Numbered from the stretch's first letter, positions 40,128-50,099 are shown. The stretch: DNA of 64,000 bases from Caballeronia sp. SL2Y3 (GCF_022879575.1 NZ_CP084261.1:496001-560000); one strand, 5' to 3'. Notes: generated by a model from the letters alone, not told the origin. Numbers and translations are program-made.

Positions 40128-41240
40128 GGCATTGTTCCAGGCTTTGACTCGACCTAGAACGTACGTCATTAAGCATATTCGGATAAATACGGCATAGGTG
40201 AAAACACTGTCCCGTTCCTGCGAATAATCCGAACGGGCGGCGGACGGCGCTCACGGCCGGGCCGTCGAGTTAGCATGTGGACCCGGTCGGAGGCTTGTAG
40301 GGCGGGGCTTTGCGCCGGGTCGCCCGGTCGAGCGAGGGCTGGTTGGCGCGATGCTGTTTAGTCGCGATAGAGAGACAAACAGCGGGCTTTTCCTCACGTC
40401 CGATGTGGGTTTGTCGGGCAGAAATGCGGGTATCGGGGCCCTGCCCGTGAGAGAGAGCCACGCGCCGTTTTGATTTGCTTGTGTGGGCATCGCGTCTGAG
40501 GCGCAGGAAGTCGATCGACCATGCTGGCTCAGATGGCCGCTCGTGGCCCCAAGCCGATCCCTGTCGGAAAAGGCAGAGCGGCGGTCTACCGGCACGGCCT
40601 CGGCCCGCTGCCGGCCATGTAAGTGGCAGTCGAGCGCGAGCAGACGCCCGTCGGAGAGCGGATGAATGAATGCGAGTGCGGCAATGGTCCGACCGTTGAC
40701 ACTTGCCGGGCCAATGTCGGCTGGTCGCGTCAGGCGACGAAGGAGCGCCTAGGAACTCAGCTGGCGCGAGAAGACTGGCAGCCCGGTCACCGGGGCGCGG
40801 TGGCGGCGCTCGGAGCCCGGCCATAGCGTTCTGACCGCGTCAAAGAAGTCGCCGATGCGGGCGCGCGGTCCAACGCCAGGGGCTGCAGTACAAGGCGGCG
40901 GCCCGGTCCACCGCCGCGGCCTCGGACCGATACGGCCCGTGCCCGTTAAGCCACGCGAGCGAGACTAGAAGCCGTCGAGAAGAGAACGTGTAAGCAGTTC
41001 CGCTGCGGACCGCTGTCCGGTCCGCTCGCGCGAATACGACCGTGATGAGGAATCGAGGCTGACGCGCCCGACGTCACGTCCGGCGCGAAGCGCAACATCG
41101 CGGCTTGCATCTTGCTCGACGCCGCAGACCGCCGACGACGCCTTCGCAACTGCCGTCACGCGACTACAATGCCGCGCGCGCTTGTCTGAAGCCCAAATCG
41201 CGCCCGCGTCCAAGGAACGCGTGGGCGCGATCAAGCCTGC
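40128..41240. other. About 1.1-kb gene-poor stretch
   Basis: No open frame here shows a family match, a convincing ribosome site or normal codon bias. The longest frames are Arg/Pro/Ser-rich, as expected of non-coding GC-rich DNA. It is unusual in so dense a window. Degenerate genes or a non-coding RNA are possible; neither is shown. Confidence 0.55.
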
Positions 41241-41387
41241 TCAGGAAATCGCAGCATGTTCGCCGCATTCTTGCGCGCCCTGCAACGCCTCGGTCGATGC
41301 GGGCTGCACGAACGGCCGCCACACGGGCGCAGTCGGCGCGAAATCGTCGAGCATGGAGAATTGTTCGAGCGATGTGTTATCGAACAT
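41241..41387 (-). CDS. Short 48-residue protein downstream of DUF4148
   Basis: The product begins MFDNTSLEQFSMLDDFAPTA and is acidic with a Trp-Arg-Pro centre and a single Cys near the C terminus. AGGTCGATC precedes the ATG. It lies 39 nt after the DUF4148 gene on the same strand, so the two may form an operon. No family is recognised and coding status is likely but not certain. Confidence 0.55.
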   Translation of the reverse strand: MFDNTSLEQFSMLDDFAPTAPVWRPFVQPASTEALQGAQECGEHAAIS

Positions 41388-41426
41388 GATCGACCTCATT
41401 TGAAATAGTTAGGTAAGCGAAGTAAA

Positions 41427-41765
41427 TCAACGCGCGACGAGATTGTTTCGCACCGGCGAGCCATTCGCATACTCGACGATCCCGCGATTGCGCGCTTCCG
41501 CTTGGGCGGCGACCGCATCGCCCCACATGCTGCGCGACGGATAGCTATTGCGATTCAACGCCGGCAGTGAGCCGTCGGAGTAAGCCGCTGCAAGTTCCGC
41601 GCGGACCTGCGCGCGAGTCTTCGGTGCTTCGCTCGTGCTCGACGTTGTCTGAGTCAGATACGTCCCCGCGCGGCCGATGCCTTGACCGCCTTCAGCGAAA
41701 GCCGTGCTCGAAATGACGGCAGAGATAGCGGCAAGCGAGACACTCGCGACGAGATAGTTCTTCAT
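41427..41765 (-). CDS. DUF4148 small secreted protein (copy 3)
   Basis: This 112-residue protein has a signal peptide (MKNYLVASVSLAAISAVISS, cleavage near AFAEGG) and the motif KTRAQVRAELAAAYSDGSLP typical of DUF4148. AAAGGAG lies 7 nt before the ATG. It is a third member in the window but diverges from the pair at 20 kb. Function is unknown. Confidence 0.82.
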   Translation of the reverse strand: MKNYLVASVSLAAISAVISSTAFAEGGQGIGRAGTYLTQTTSSTSEAPKTRAQVRAELAAAYSDGSLPALNRNSYPSRSMWGDAVAAQAEARNRGIVEYANGSPVRNNLVAR

Positions 41766-42045
41766 GTTGCGACTCCTTTCGGTCCGTTCCATATGCATCG
41801 GGATACGGCGCATTGTTCAATCGAGCGATGCGTCGTGGCAGGACGAAATGTAGTCGCGCGGTGCGGGCGGATAAATGCCCCATCCGCGAATAGATTTATC
41901 GACATCCGCGAATAATCGCTCGCGGCGTCGTCATTGAAGTAAGCGGGAAACGAGAGAAATGCTTTCCATCATGGCGATGGAAAGCATTCGAGAGACGGGA
42001 AGAACAGCGAGAGAAGAACAGCGAGAGAAGAACAGCGATGCTTCG

Positions 42046-43056
42046 TTAAACGACGACGTCTGCCGTGCCTGCCACTTCGGGCGTGCCATGACGCACGATC
42101 ATCGGCGATGCGGTGCTCGTCGGCAGGCAACGATCTTCCGCATCCTTCTGTCCTTGCAGCAGCGGGCAGCGTTCGAATAGCTCGGCGACCCAGTCCACGA
42201 AGACGCGCACTTTCGGCGACAAATGCCGGTTGTGCGGATAGACCGCGGAAATAGGCATCGGCAGCGGATTCCATTGCGGCAGGACTTCGACGAGTTCGCC
42301 TGAACGCAAGTAGGGCAGCGCCATGAAACGCGCGATCTGCACGATGCCGACGCCCTTCAGCCCGCAGCTCAAGTACGCTTCGGCGTCGTTCACCGCGATC
42401 ATGCCGCGCATCTTCACTTCGATGGTTTCACCGTCCACGACGAAATCCATATCCATGATGCGGCCCGTGCGGCTCGAAAAATAATTCACTGCAGTGTGGT
42501 TCTGCAAATCGTCGAGCGTGTGCGGCGTGCCGTGACGCTCCAGATATTGCGGACTCGCTACCGTCACGCCCTGGAACACGCCGATGCGCCGCGCGACGAG
42601 ACTCGAATCCTGCAGCGTGCCCACGCGAATCACGCAATCGACGCCTTCCTGAATCAGATCGACGGGCTTGTCGCCGAAGCCCATCATCAGTTCGATATCC
42701 GGATAGCGCGTGTGGAAATCGCATAGCTGAGGCATCACGATCAGACGCCCGATTGCGCCCGGCATGTCCACGCGCAGCTTGCCGTGCGGGCCTTTGCCGT
42801 TGTTCGAGAACGTGCTCTCCGCTTCTTCGATATCCGCGAGAATGCGCACGCAACGCTCGTAATAAGCCGCGCCGTCCGGTGTGAGATTGAGCCTGCGCGT
42901 CGTGCGCTGAAGCAGACGCACGTTGAGAAACGCTTCGAGGTTTTGAATGATCGTCGTCACGGATGCGCGCGGCAGATTGAGCGTATCCGCCGCCCGCGAA
43001 AAGCTGTTCGTGTCGACGACGCGGGTAAAGACCTGCATTGCTTGTAGCCGATCCAT
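42046..43056 (-). CDS. bpeT: LysR-family efflux regulator (BpeT/CeoR-like)
   Basis: The 336-residue regulator has an N-terminal winged helix (about 1-60, MQVFTRVVDTNSFSRAADTL) and a LysR effector domain to about residue 300. It is divergent from llpE and the RND genes, the arrangement of bpeT-llpE-bpeEF-oprC in B. pseudomallei and ceoR-llpE-ceoAB-opcM in B. cenocepacia. In those systems it activates the pump. The last about 40 residues extend beyond the usual effector fold. The symbol rests on synteny as well as sequence. Confidence 0.86.
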   Translation of the reverse strand: MDRLQAMQVFTRVVDTNSFSRAADTLNLPRASVTTIIQNLEAFLNVRLLQRTTRRLNLTPDGAAYYERCVRILADIEEAESTFSNNGKGPHGKLRVDMPGAIGRLIVMPQLCDFHTRYPDIELMMGFGDKPVDLIQEGVDCVIRVGTLQDSSLVARRIGVFQGVTVASPQYLERHGTPHTLDDLQNHTAVNYFSSRTGRIMDMDFVVDGETIEVKMRGMIAVNDAEAYLSCGLKGVGIVQIARFMALPYLRSGELVEVLPQWNPLPMPISAVYPHNRHLSPKVRVFVDWVAELFERCPLLQGQKDAEDRCLPTSTASPMIVRHGTPEVAGTADVVV

Positions 43057-43097
43057 GTTCTCGTACCTTCGATGCTGAGTGAGCGAGGAATTAAGCG

Positions 43098-43152
43098 GTG
43101 GCTAAAAATGGAGTTGCGCGGTCTAGCCACGATTGCCCCGATTGTTCGGGGC
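43098..43152. promoter_or_regulatory. Inverted repeats in the bpeT-llpE divergent region
   Basis: GTGGCTA (43098-43104) and TAGCCAC (43124-43130) form a 7-bp inverted repeat, and GCCCCG/CGGGGC (43135-43140, 43147-43152) a 6-bp hairpin. They lie 42 to 96 bp upstream of the LysR gene and could include its operator. Binding is inferred from position only. Confidence 0.4.
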
Positions 43153-43271
43153 GACCGAATTGTGTTGCCGGATTATAGGCATTTATCTAAAAAGGCGTGG
43201 ACTCCAGAATTCGGACCATCGCAACTCATGCGCGGACGCCTCGTACGCAAGGCCGTGCAAACGGAATAACC

Positions 43272-44090
43272 ATGGCAACACTGCTGGATCAGGAGCAACG
43301 CCCGAGACTGTGTATCGAAGAGGTGCATATCGCAGGGCACGTCCAGCCCATCGTGCTGCGCAGCTATCGCCCGGCATCCGATGGCACTGTCTTGCCCATC
43401 GTGCTCTATTTTCATGGCGGTGGTTTTACACACGGCAATCTGGACGATGCCGACATCGCCGCTTCGACCATCGCACGCGATACGCCGGCGTGGGTCGTGT
43501 CCGTCGGCTATTCGCTCGCGCCGGCCTATCCGTTTCCCGCTGCGCCGGAAGACGGCTATCGCGCGGCGCAATGGGCCTTCGCCCATGCGCGCGGCCAGCG
43601 CGCGGACCCGCAGCGCATGGGCGTCGCGGGCCACGATGCAGGCGGCAATCTCGCGACGTGCGTGGCCGCCATCGCCCGCGATCGCGGCGACATTCGCGTG
43701 TCCGCGCAGGCGCTGCTCGCGCCGCTGCTCGATCCGAGCATGACGCGCGTGGCCGACGAGCGCAAGGTTCTGTGCCCCGATCTCGAACTGAGCGAGTGCG
43801 CGCGGTGTTATCGCGCGTACTTGCCGAATCCGTCGCAGCGTTTGCATCCGTATGCCGCGCCGCTCGAATCGCGCCGTCTTGCTGGCTTGCCTCCTGCATT
43901 GATCGCGAGCGCGGAGCATGACCTTCTGCATATCGAAGCCGAGAAATACGCGGCCGAACTTATTGCGGCGGGCGTGCCGACCGAGGTCACGCGCCATTGC
44001 AAGGCGTCGCACCAGGCGCTCGCCGCGCATGCGGCGGCATTGAAGGATGTCGTCGCGTTCTTCAGGAAACGGCTCGCGCGCACCATATAA
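43272..44090 (+). CDS. llpE: LlpE, lipase/esterase-like alpha/beta hydrolase
   Basis: The 272-residue protein belongs to the hormone-sensitive-lipase-like family. HGGGF (residues 48-52) is the oxyanion-hole motif and SAEHDLLHIEAEKYA holds the acidic residue. The nucleophile elbow reads VAGHDAGGNLA, with Asp122 where Ser is expected, so classical esterase activity is doubtful. The gene is first in the efflux operon, as in bpeEF-oprC and ceoAB-opcM loci, where its role is not settled. The start at MATLLDQEQ is chosen over an Arg-rich extension. Confidence 0.87.
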   Translation: MATLLDQEQRPRLCIEEVHIAGHVQPIVLRSYRPASDGTVLPIVLYFHGGGFTHGNLDDADIAASTIARDTPAWVVSVGYSLAPAYPFPAAPEDGYRAAQWAFAHARGQRADPQRMGVAGHDAGGNLATCVAAIARDRGDIRVSAQALLAPLLDPSMTRVADERKVLCPDLELSECARCYRAYLPNPSQRLHPYAAPLESRRLAGLPPALIASAEHDLLHIEAEKYAAELIAAGVPTEVTRHCKASHQALAAHAAALKDVVAFFRKRLARTI

Positions 44091-44145
44091 GCGCAAAGCC
44101 ACGCACCACAACAATACGAACTCAACGCAACCGGAGCTTTCCATC

Positions 44146-45342
44146 ATGATGTTCACTCGCAAACGCATCTACGCCGCGCTAGGCGCGACGCTGATTCTCG
44201 CAGGCGCGGGCGGCTATACCGTCTGGCGCGGCCAGGGCGACGCAGCCATCAATCAGGCGCACGCCGCGGCACACGGTCCGACCGCCACCGAAGTGGACGT
44301 GGCGACCGTCGTGTCGAAGACCATCACGGATTGGCAAAGCTATTCCGGCAGACTCGAAGCGGTGAATCACGTGGACATTCGTCCGCTCGTGCCCGGCACC
44401 ATCGTCGCCGTTCATTTCAAGGACGGCGCGCTCGTGAAGAAGGGCGATCCGCTCTTCACCATCGATCCGCGTCCCTACGAAGCCGAAGTGGACCGCGCAC
44501 AGGCGCAGCTCGCGGCGGCGCAGGCCCGCAACGGCTATACGTCGACGGATGCGGCGCGCGCCGAACGTCTGCTCGCGGACAACGCCATTGCCAAGCGCGA
44601 CTACGACGAGAAGCAGAACGCCGCGCGCGAGGCCGTCGCGAACCTGAAGGCCGCGCAGGCCGCGCTCGAAGCCGCGAAGATCAACCTCGCGTACACGCAT
44701 ATCGTCGCGCCGGTGTCGGGCCGCGTCTCGCGCGCGGAACTGACGGTCGGGAACATCGTCTCGACGGGCGCAAATGCGCCGCTTCTGACGACGCTCGTCT
44801 CCGTCTCGCCGATTTACGCATCGTTCGATGTGGACGAGCAGACGTACCTGCGCTATCTCGGCCGCGATGCGGGCAGCACCGTGCCTGTCTCGCTGGGCCT
44901 CGCTAACGAGGACGGCTATTCGCGTGAAGGCGTCGTCGATTCGGTCGATAACCGGCTCGACACGACGTCCGGCACCATCCGCGTGCGTGCGCGCTTCAAC
45001 AACCCGGATGGCTCGCTCGTGCCGGGGCTCTACGCGCGCATCAAGGTGGGCGGCGGCACGCCCCATCCGGCAGTGCTCGTCGACGACGCCGCCATCGGCA
45101 CCGATCAGGACAAGAAGTACGTGATGGTGGTGGACAAGGACAACCGCGTGCAATACCGCGAAGTCACGCTGGGCCAGACGCATGACGGCCTGCGCGTCAT
45201 CGCGAAGGGACTTGCCCCGGGCGAGCGCATCGTCGTGAACGGCTTGCAGCGCGTGCGTCCGAACGATGTCGTGAAGGTCAACGCCGTCGCCATGAACAAC
45301 GCCGGCGATGCGCCCGCGGTGAAGACCGCATCGGCACAGTGA
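44146..45342 (+). CDS. bpeE: RND efflux adaptor, BpeE/CeoA-like
   Basis: This 398-residue membrane-fusion protein has an N-terminal signal/anchor (about 8-25), a lipoyl-like domain (DIRPLVPGTIVAVHFKDGAL), an alpha-helical hairpin (AQLAAAQARNGYTSTDAARA) and a beta-barrel domain (LVSVSPIYASFDVDEQTYL). It couples the pump encoded next to the outer-membrane channel. GGAG lies 10 nt upstream; the next codon is also ATG, so the start could be 44149. Confidence 0.9.
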   Translation: MMFTRKRIYAALGATLILAGAGGYTVWRGQGDAAINQAHAAAHGPTATEVDVATVVSKTITDWQSYSGRLEAVNHVDIRPLVPGTIVAVHFKDGALVKKGDPLFTIDPRPYEAEVDRAQAQLAAAQARNGYTSTDAARAERLLADNAIAKRDYDEKQNAAREAVANLKAAQAALEAAKINLAYTHIVAPVSGRVSRAELTVGNIVSTGANAPLLTTLVSVSPIYASFDVDEQTYLRYLGRDAGSTVPVSLGLANEDGYSREGVVDSVDNRLDTTSGTIRVRARFNNPDGSLVPGLYARIKVGGGTPHPAVLVDDAAIGTDQDKKYVMVVDKDNRVQYREVTLGQTHDGLRVIAKGLAPGERIVVNGLQRVRPNDVVKVNAVAMNNAGDAPAVKTASAQ

Positions 45343-45373
45343 TGCGCGTCATTCGTAACGAACAGAACCTGTC

Positions 45374-48300
45374 ATGAACATATCCAAATTCTTCATCGAC
45401 CGCCCGATTTTTGCGGGCGTGTTATCGGTGGTCGTGCTGCTGGCCGGGATCATCGCGATGTTCAGGCTGCCGATCTCCGAGTATCCGGAAGTCGTGCCGC
45501 CTTCGGTGGTCGTGCATGCGCAGTATCCGGGCGCGAATCCGAAGGTGATCGCCGAGACCGTCGCTTCGCCGCTCGAAGAGCAAATCAACGGCGTAGAGGA
45601 CATGCTCTACATGCAGTCGCAGGCCAACAGCGACGGCAACCTGACGACCACGGTCACGTTCAAGCTCGGCACCGATCCGGACAAGAACACGCAGCTCGTG
45701 CAGAACCGCGTGAATCAGGCGTTGCCGCGTCTGCCGCAAGACGTGCAGCGGCTCGGCGTCACGACGATCAAGTCGTCGCCCACGCTCACGATGGTGGTCC
45801 ACCTGAACTCGCCCAACGGCCGTTACGACATGACGTATCTGCGCAATTACGCGCTGATCAACGTGAAGGACCGGCTCGAACGTATCGCCGGCGTCGGCGA
45901 AGTGCAACTGTGGGGCTCGGGCGATTACTCGATGCGCGTATGGCTCGATCCGCAAAAGGTGGCGCAGCGCGGCCTGACGGCGACCGACGTCGTCAACGCC
46001 ATTCGCGAGCAGAACGTGCAGGTCGCGGCCGGTGTGATCGGCGGTTCGCCCACGCTGCCTAACGTGCCGCTGCAACTGAACGTGAATGCGCGCGGCCGCT
46101 TGCAGAACGAGTCCGAGTTCCGCGATATCGTGCTGAAAACATCCCCGGACGGCGCGGTCACGCATCTCGGCGATGTCGCGCGTGTCGAACTGGCGGCGTC
46201 CGAATACGGCTTGCGCTCGTTGCTCGACAACAAGTCCGCAGTGGCTATCGCGATCAATCAGCAGCCGGGCGCGAACTCGCTGCAAATCTCCGACGAAGTG
46301 CGCAAGACGATGAAGGAACTGCAGGCGGACATGCCCGCAGGCCTCGAATATCAGATCGTCTATGACCCGACGCAGTTCGTGCGTTCGAGTATCGAAGCCG
46401 TGATCCATACGCTCGCGGAAGCCATTGCGCTCGTCGTGCTCGTGGTGATCGTGTTCTTGCAGACGTGGCGCGCGTCGATCATTCCGCTGCTTGCCGTGCC
46501 GGTGTCGATCGTCGGTACGTTCTCGCTGTTGCTAGCATTCGGTTTCTCGATCAACGCGCTGTCGCTCTTCGGCATGGTGCTCGCCATCGGTATCGTCGTG
46601 GACGACGCGATCGTGGTGGTCGAGAACGTCGAGCGCAATATCGAAGCGGGCTTGTCCGCGCGAGAGGCGACGTATCAGGCCATGCGCGAAGTGAGCGGGC
46701 CGATCATCGCGATTGCGCTGACGCTCGTGGCCGTGTTCGTGCCGCTCGCGTTCATGTCCGGCTTGACGGGCCAGTTCTACAAGCAGTTCGCGATGACCAT
46801 CGCCATCTCGACGGTCATCTCCGCGTTCAACTCGCTGACGCTCTCGCCCGCGCTGGCCGCGCTGCTGCTCAAGGGTCATGACGAGCCGAAGGACTGGCTC
46901 ACGCGCGCCATGGATCGCGTGTTCGGTGGCTTCTTCCGGCGCTTCAACGCGGTGTTTCATCGCGGTTCCGAGTCCTACAGCAAGGGCGTGAAAAGCGTCA
47001 TCAACCGCAAGGCGATCATGATGGTGCTCTATGCGGTGCTGCTCGGCGGCGCTGTATTGATGGGCAAGATCGTGCCGGGCGGCTTCGTGCCCGCGCAGGA
47101 CAAGGAGTATCTGATCAGCTTCGCTCAGTTGCCGAACGGCGCATCGCTCGACCGCACCGAAGGCGTGATCCGCGAAATGAGCGCCATCGCGCTGAAGCAG
47201 CCGGGCGTGGAAAGCGCGGTGGAGTTCCCGGGCTTGTCGGTGAACGGCTTCACGAATTCGTCGAGCGCGGGCATCGTGTTCGTCACGCTCAAGCCGTTCA
47301 AGGACCGCGTGCATGACAAGGCGCTTTCCGCGAACGCGATCGCAGGCGCGCTGAATCAGAAGTACGCGGGCATCAAGGGATCGTTCATCGCCGTGTTCCC
47401 GCCGCCGCCGGTGCTGGGCTTGGGCACGCTCGGCGGCTTCAAGATGCAGCTCGAAGATCGCGGTGCGCTCGGCTATGCGGCGCTCGCCGATGCCACGCAA
47501 GCGTTCATCAAGCGTGCATCGCAAACGCCGGAACTGGGGCCGACGTTCTCCAGCTATCAGATCAATGTGCCGCAATTGAACGTCGATCTGGATCGCGTGA
47601 AGGCGAAGCAACTGGGCGTCTCCGTCACCGATGTGTTCGACACCATGCAGGTGTATCTCGGCTCGCTGTACGTGAACGACTTCAATCGCTTCGGCCGCGT
47701 GTATCAGGTGCGCGTGCAAGCGGATGCGCCGTTCCGCGCAAATCCTGAGGACATCGGCCTGCTGAAGACGCGTAACGCGAATGGCGACATGGTGCCTTTG
47801 TCTTCGCTCGTGAAAGTCTCGCCCACGTATGGCCCCGAAATGGTGGTGCGCTACAACGGTTATACGGCAGCGGACATCAACGGCGGTCCGGCGCCCGGCT
47901 ATTCCTCGGGACAGGCGCAGGCAGCAGCCGAACGCATCGCCGCGGAAGTGCTGCCACGCGGGATCAAGTTCGAATGGACCGATCTCACGTATCAGCAGAT
48001 CCTCGCGGGCAACGCTGCGCTGTGGGTGTTCCCGATCAGCGTGCTGCTCGTATTCCTCGTTCTCGCCGCGCTGTATGAAAGCCTGACGCTGCCGCTCGCG
48101 GTCATCCTCATCGTGCCGATGAGTATCTTGTCTGCGCTCATCGGCGTATGGCTCACCGACGGCGACAACAACATCTTCACGCAGATCGGCTTGATGGTGC
48201 TCGTGGGCTTGTCCGCGAAGAACGCGATTCTGATCGTCGAATTCGCACGCGAACTCGAGATGCAGGGGCGCTCCATCGTGCAGGCCGCGATCGAAGCCAG

Positions 48301-48574
48301 CCGCCTGCGTCTGCGTCCGATCCTGATGACGTCCATCGCGTTCATCATGGGCGTGGTGCCACTGGTGTTGTCGTCGGGTGCAGGCTCTGAAATGCGGCAC
48401 GCCATGGGCGTCGCGGTGTTCTTCGGCATGTTGGGCGTGACGCTCTTCGGCCTGATGCTCACGCCGGTGTTCTACGTGATTCTGCGCAAGCTGAGCCGCA
48501 CCGAACATGTGACGGACAAGCATGGCACGCATCCGCAGATGCGCGGTATCGGCGCTTCGTACGAGGCGCAATGA
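45374..48574 (+). CDS. bpeF: RND multidrug efflux pump, BpeF/CeoB-like
   Basis: The 1,066-residue HAE1 pump has the N terminus ISKFFIDRPIFAGVLSVVVL, TM4 with the proton-relay Asp pair (GMVLAIGIVVDDAIVVVENV) and the second repeat with the usual TM7-12 set (LGVTLFGLMLTPVFYV). It should export drugs such as chloramphenicol and trimethoprim by analogy with BpeEF-OprC/CeoAB-OpcM; that substrate range is inferred from homology. Its stop overlaps an upstream candidate start of the outer-membrane gene. Confidence 0.92.
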   Translation: MNISKFFIDRPIFAGVLSVVVLLAGIIAMFRLPISEYPEVVPPSVVVHAQYPGANPKVIAETVASPLEEQINGVEDMLYMQSQANSDGNLTTTVTFKLGTDPDKNTQLVQNRVNQALPRLPQDVQRLGVTTIKSSPTLTMVVHLNSPNGRYDMTYLRNYALINVKDRLERIAGVGEVQLWGSGDYSMRVWLDPQKVAQRGLTATDVVNAIREQNVQVAAGVIGGSPTLPNVPLQLNVNARGRLQNESEFRDIVLKTSPDGAVTHLGDVARVELAASEYGLRSLLDNKSAVAIAINQQPGANSLQISDEVRKTMKELQADMPAGLEYQIVYDPTQFVRSSIEAVIHTLAEAIALVVLVVIVFLQTWRASIIPLLAVPVSIVGTFSLLLAFGFSINALSLFGMVLAIGIVVDDAIVVVENVERNIEAGLSAREATYQAMREVSGPIIAIALTLVAVFVPLAFMSGLTGQFYKQFAMTIAISTVISAFNSLTLSPALAALLLKGHDEPKDWLTRAMDRVFGGFFRRFNAVFHRGSESYSKGVKSVINRKAIMMVLYAVLLGGAVLMGKIVPGGFVPAQDKEYLISFAQLPNGASLDRTEGVIREMSAIALKQPGVESAVEFPGLSVNGFTNSSSAGIVFVTLKPFKDRVHDKALSANAIAGALNQKYAGIKGSFIAVFPPPPVLGLGTLGGFKMQLEDRGALGYAALADATQAFIKRASQTPELGPTFSSYQINVPQLNVDLDRVKAKQLGVSVTDVFDTMQVYLGSLYVNDFNRFGRVYQVRVQADAPFRANPEDIGLLKTRNANGDMVPLSSLVKVSPTYGPEMVVRYNGYTAADINGGPAPGYSSGQAQAAAERIAAEVLPRGIKFEWTDLTYQQILAGNAALWVFPISVLLVFLVLAALYESLTLPLAVILIVPMSILSALIGVWLTDGDNNIFTQIGLMVLVGLSAKNAILIVEFARELEMQGRSIVQAAIEASRLRLRPILMTSIAFIMGVVPLVLSSGAGSEMRHAMGVAVFFGMLGVTLFGLMLTPVFYVILRKLSRTEHVTDKHGTHPQMRGIGASYEAQ

Positions 48575-48582
48575 GGTCGACA

Positions 48583-50088
48583 ATGAACAAGATGCCTATA
48601 CAAAAATGGCTGGGTTTGCCGGCGCTGATGAGCGCGTTGCTGGTGGTCGCGGGATGTTCGCTCGCGCCCACTTACGAAAAGCCGGACGTCAACGCGCCGA
48701 GCGCCTATAAGGAAACGCCGACGCTGTCGCCATCGGAAGCGGGCACCTGGAAGACCGCGCAGCCTTCGGAAGAGATGATGCGCGGCGAATGGTGGACGCT
48801 TTTCGACGACGCCACGCTGAACGATCTGGAACGTCAGGCGCAAGAAGCGAATCAGAACCTGAAAGCCGCGGCGGCGCGCGTGAAGGAAGCCCGGGCGATC
48901 AATCAGACCGCGCGCGCGGGACTCTTTCCGACACTCGACGCAGGCTTCGGTCCGACGCGCGAGAAGTTCTCGCCCGCATCGCAATTCCTGCCTCCGAACG
49001 CGAACGTTCCGGCGCAGACGTTGTGGCGCGCGCAGGCCAGCGTGTCGTACGAGGTGGATCTGTTCGGGCGCGTGTCGAATACCGTGCAGGCCGCCAACGC
49101 CGACACGCAGCAAAGCGAAGCGTTGTTCCGTTCAGTGCAGCTCGCGTTGCAGGCGGACGTCGCGCAGAACTACTTCGAGCTGCGCGAGCGCGATGCCGAA
49201 CTGGACGTGTACACGCGCACCGTGAAGTTGCGTGAGGAAGCACTGAAGCTCGCAGAGCGACGGTTCGCCGAAGGCGATATCAGCGAGTTGGATGTCGCAC
49301 GCGCCAAGTCGGAACTCGCGACCGCGCGTTCGGATGCGATGACGGTGCAACGGCTGCGGGCGGCATCGGAGCATATTCTCGCGGTGTTGCTCGGCAAGAC
49401 GCCCGCCGAGTTTTCGATGGCCGCTAATCCGCTCAAGCCTGTCACCGTGCACGTGCCGCCCGGCTTGCCGTCTTCGCTGCTTGAACGTCGCCCGGACATT
49501 GCGGCTGCCGAGCGGTCGATGGCGGCGGCCAACGCGCGCATCGGCGTCGCGAAGGCGGCGTTCTTTCCGTCGCTCACGCTGACAGGCTCGGGCGGGTTTG
49601 AATCGGCCACGCTCGGCGATCTCTTCAACTGGTCGAGCCGCACGTTCCTGCTGGGACCGTTCGCGGGCACCATGCTGAATCTGCCTATCTTCGACGGCGG
49701 GCGTCGCAAGGGCAATCTTGCCAATGCGCGCGCCATCTACGAAGAGGACGTGGCGAATTATCGTCAGCAAGTGCTCGTGGCGTTTCGTGAAGTCGAGGAC
49801 AACCTGTCGGACTTGCGCATTCTGGAGACGCAGACGGCGACGCAAGCGGATGCGGTGAATGCGTCGGTACGCGCCGCGCAACTGTCGCGCACGCAGTACA
49901 CCGAAGGCGCGGTGAACTATCTCGACGTGATCGACGCGGAGCGCACGGTGCTGCAATCGCAGCGCGCGGCGGTTCAACTCGCGGGAGCGCAGGCGGTATC
50001 GACGGTCAATCTCGTTCGGGCTTTAGGCGGCGGCTGGGGCGATGCAGTGCCTACGCCCGTGCCTGAACCGAGCCTCGCGCAGAAGTAA
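48583..50088 (+). CDS. oprC: Outer-membrane efflux lipoprotein, OprC/OpcM-like
   Basis: This 501-residue outer-membrane factor has a lipoprotein signal (LLVVAGCSLAP, Cys near residue 26) and two OEP repeats with SLLERRPDIAAAERSMAAAN in the second. It forms the exit channel of the BpeEF-type pump. The start at MNKMPIQKW follows GAGGTCGACA; an ATG four codons earlier overlaps the pump's stop and is less well placed. A terminator follows after 12 nt. Confidence 0.9.
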   Translation: MNKMPIQKWLGLPALMSALLVVAGCSLAPTYEKPDVNAPSAYKETPTLSPSEAGTWKTAQPSEEMMRGEWWTLFDDATLNDLERQAQEANQNLKAAAARVKEARAINQTARAGLFPTLDAGFGPTREKFSPASQFLPPNANVPAQTLWRAQASVSYEVDLFGRVSNTVQAANADTQQSEALFRSVQLALQADVAQNYFELRERDAELDVYTRTVKLREEALKLAERRFAEGDISELDVARAKSELATARSDAMTVQRLRAASEHILAVLLGKTPAEFSMAANPLKPVTVHVPPGLPSSLLERRPDIAAAERSMAAANARIGVAKAAFFPSLTLTGSGGFESATLGDLFNWSSRTFLLGPFAGTMLNLPIFDGGRRKGNLANARAIYEEDVANYRQQVLVAFREVEDNLSDLRILETQTATQADAVNASVRAAQLSRTQYTEGAVNYLDVIDAERTVLQSQRAAVQLAGAQAVSTVNLVRALGGGWGDAVPTPVPEPSLAQK

Positions 50089-50099
50089 TGTCAGTGCTC

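Noticed and set aside
40270..40824. A 184-codon minus-strand frame in the gene-poor stretch
   Set aside because: Arg/Ser/Pro-rich, no ribosome site and no family pattern; most likely random in GC-rich DNA.
46532..48583. A 683-codon minus-strand frame across the BpeF-like pump gene
   Set aside because: Shadow of the RND gene; low-complexity His/Arg-rich translation.
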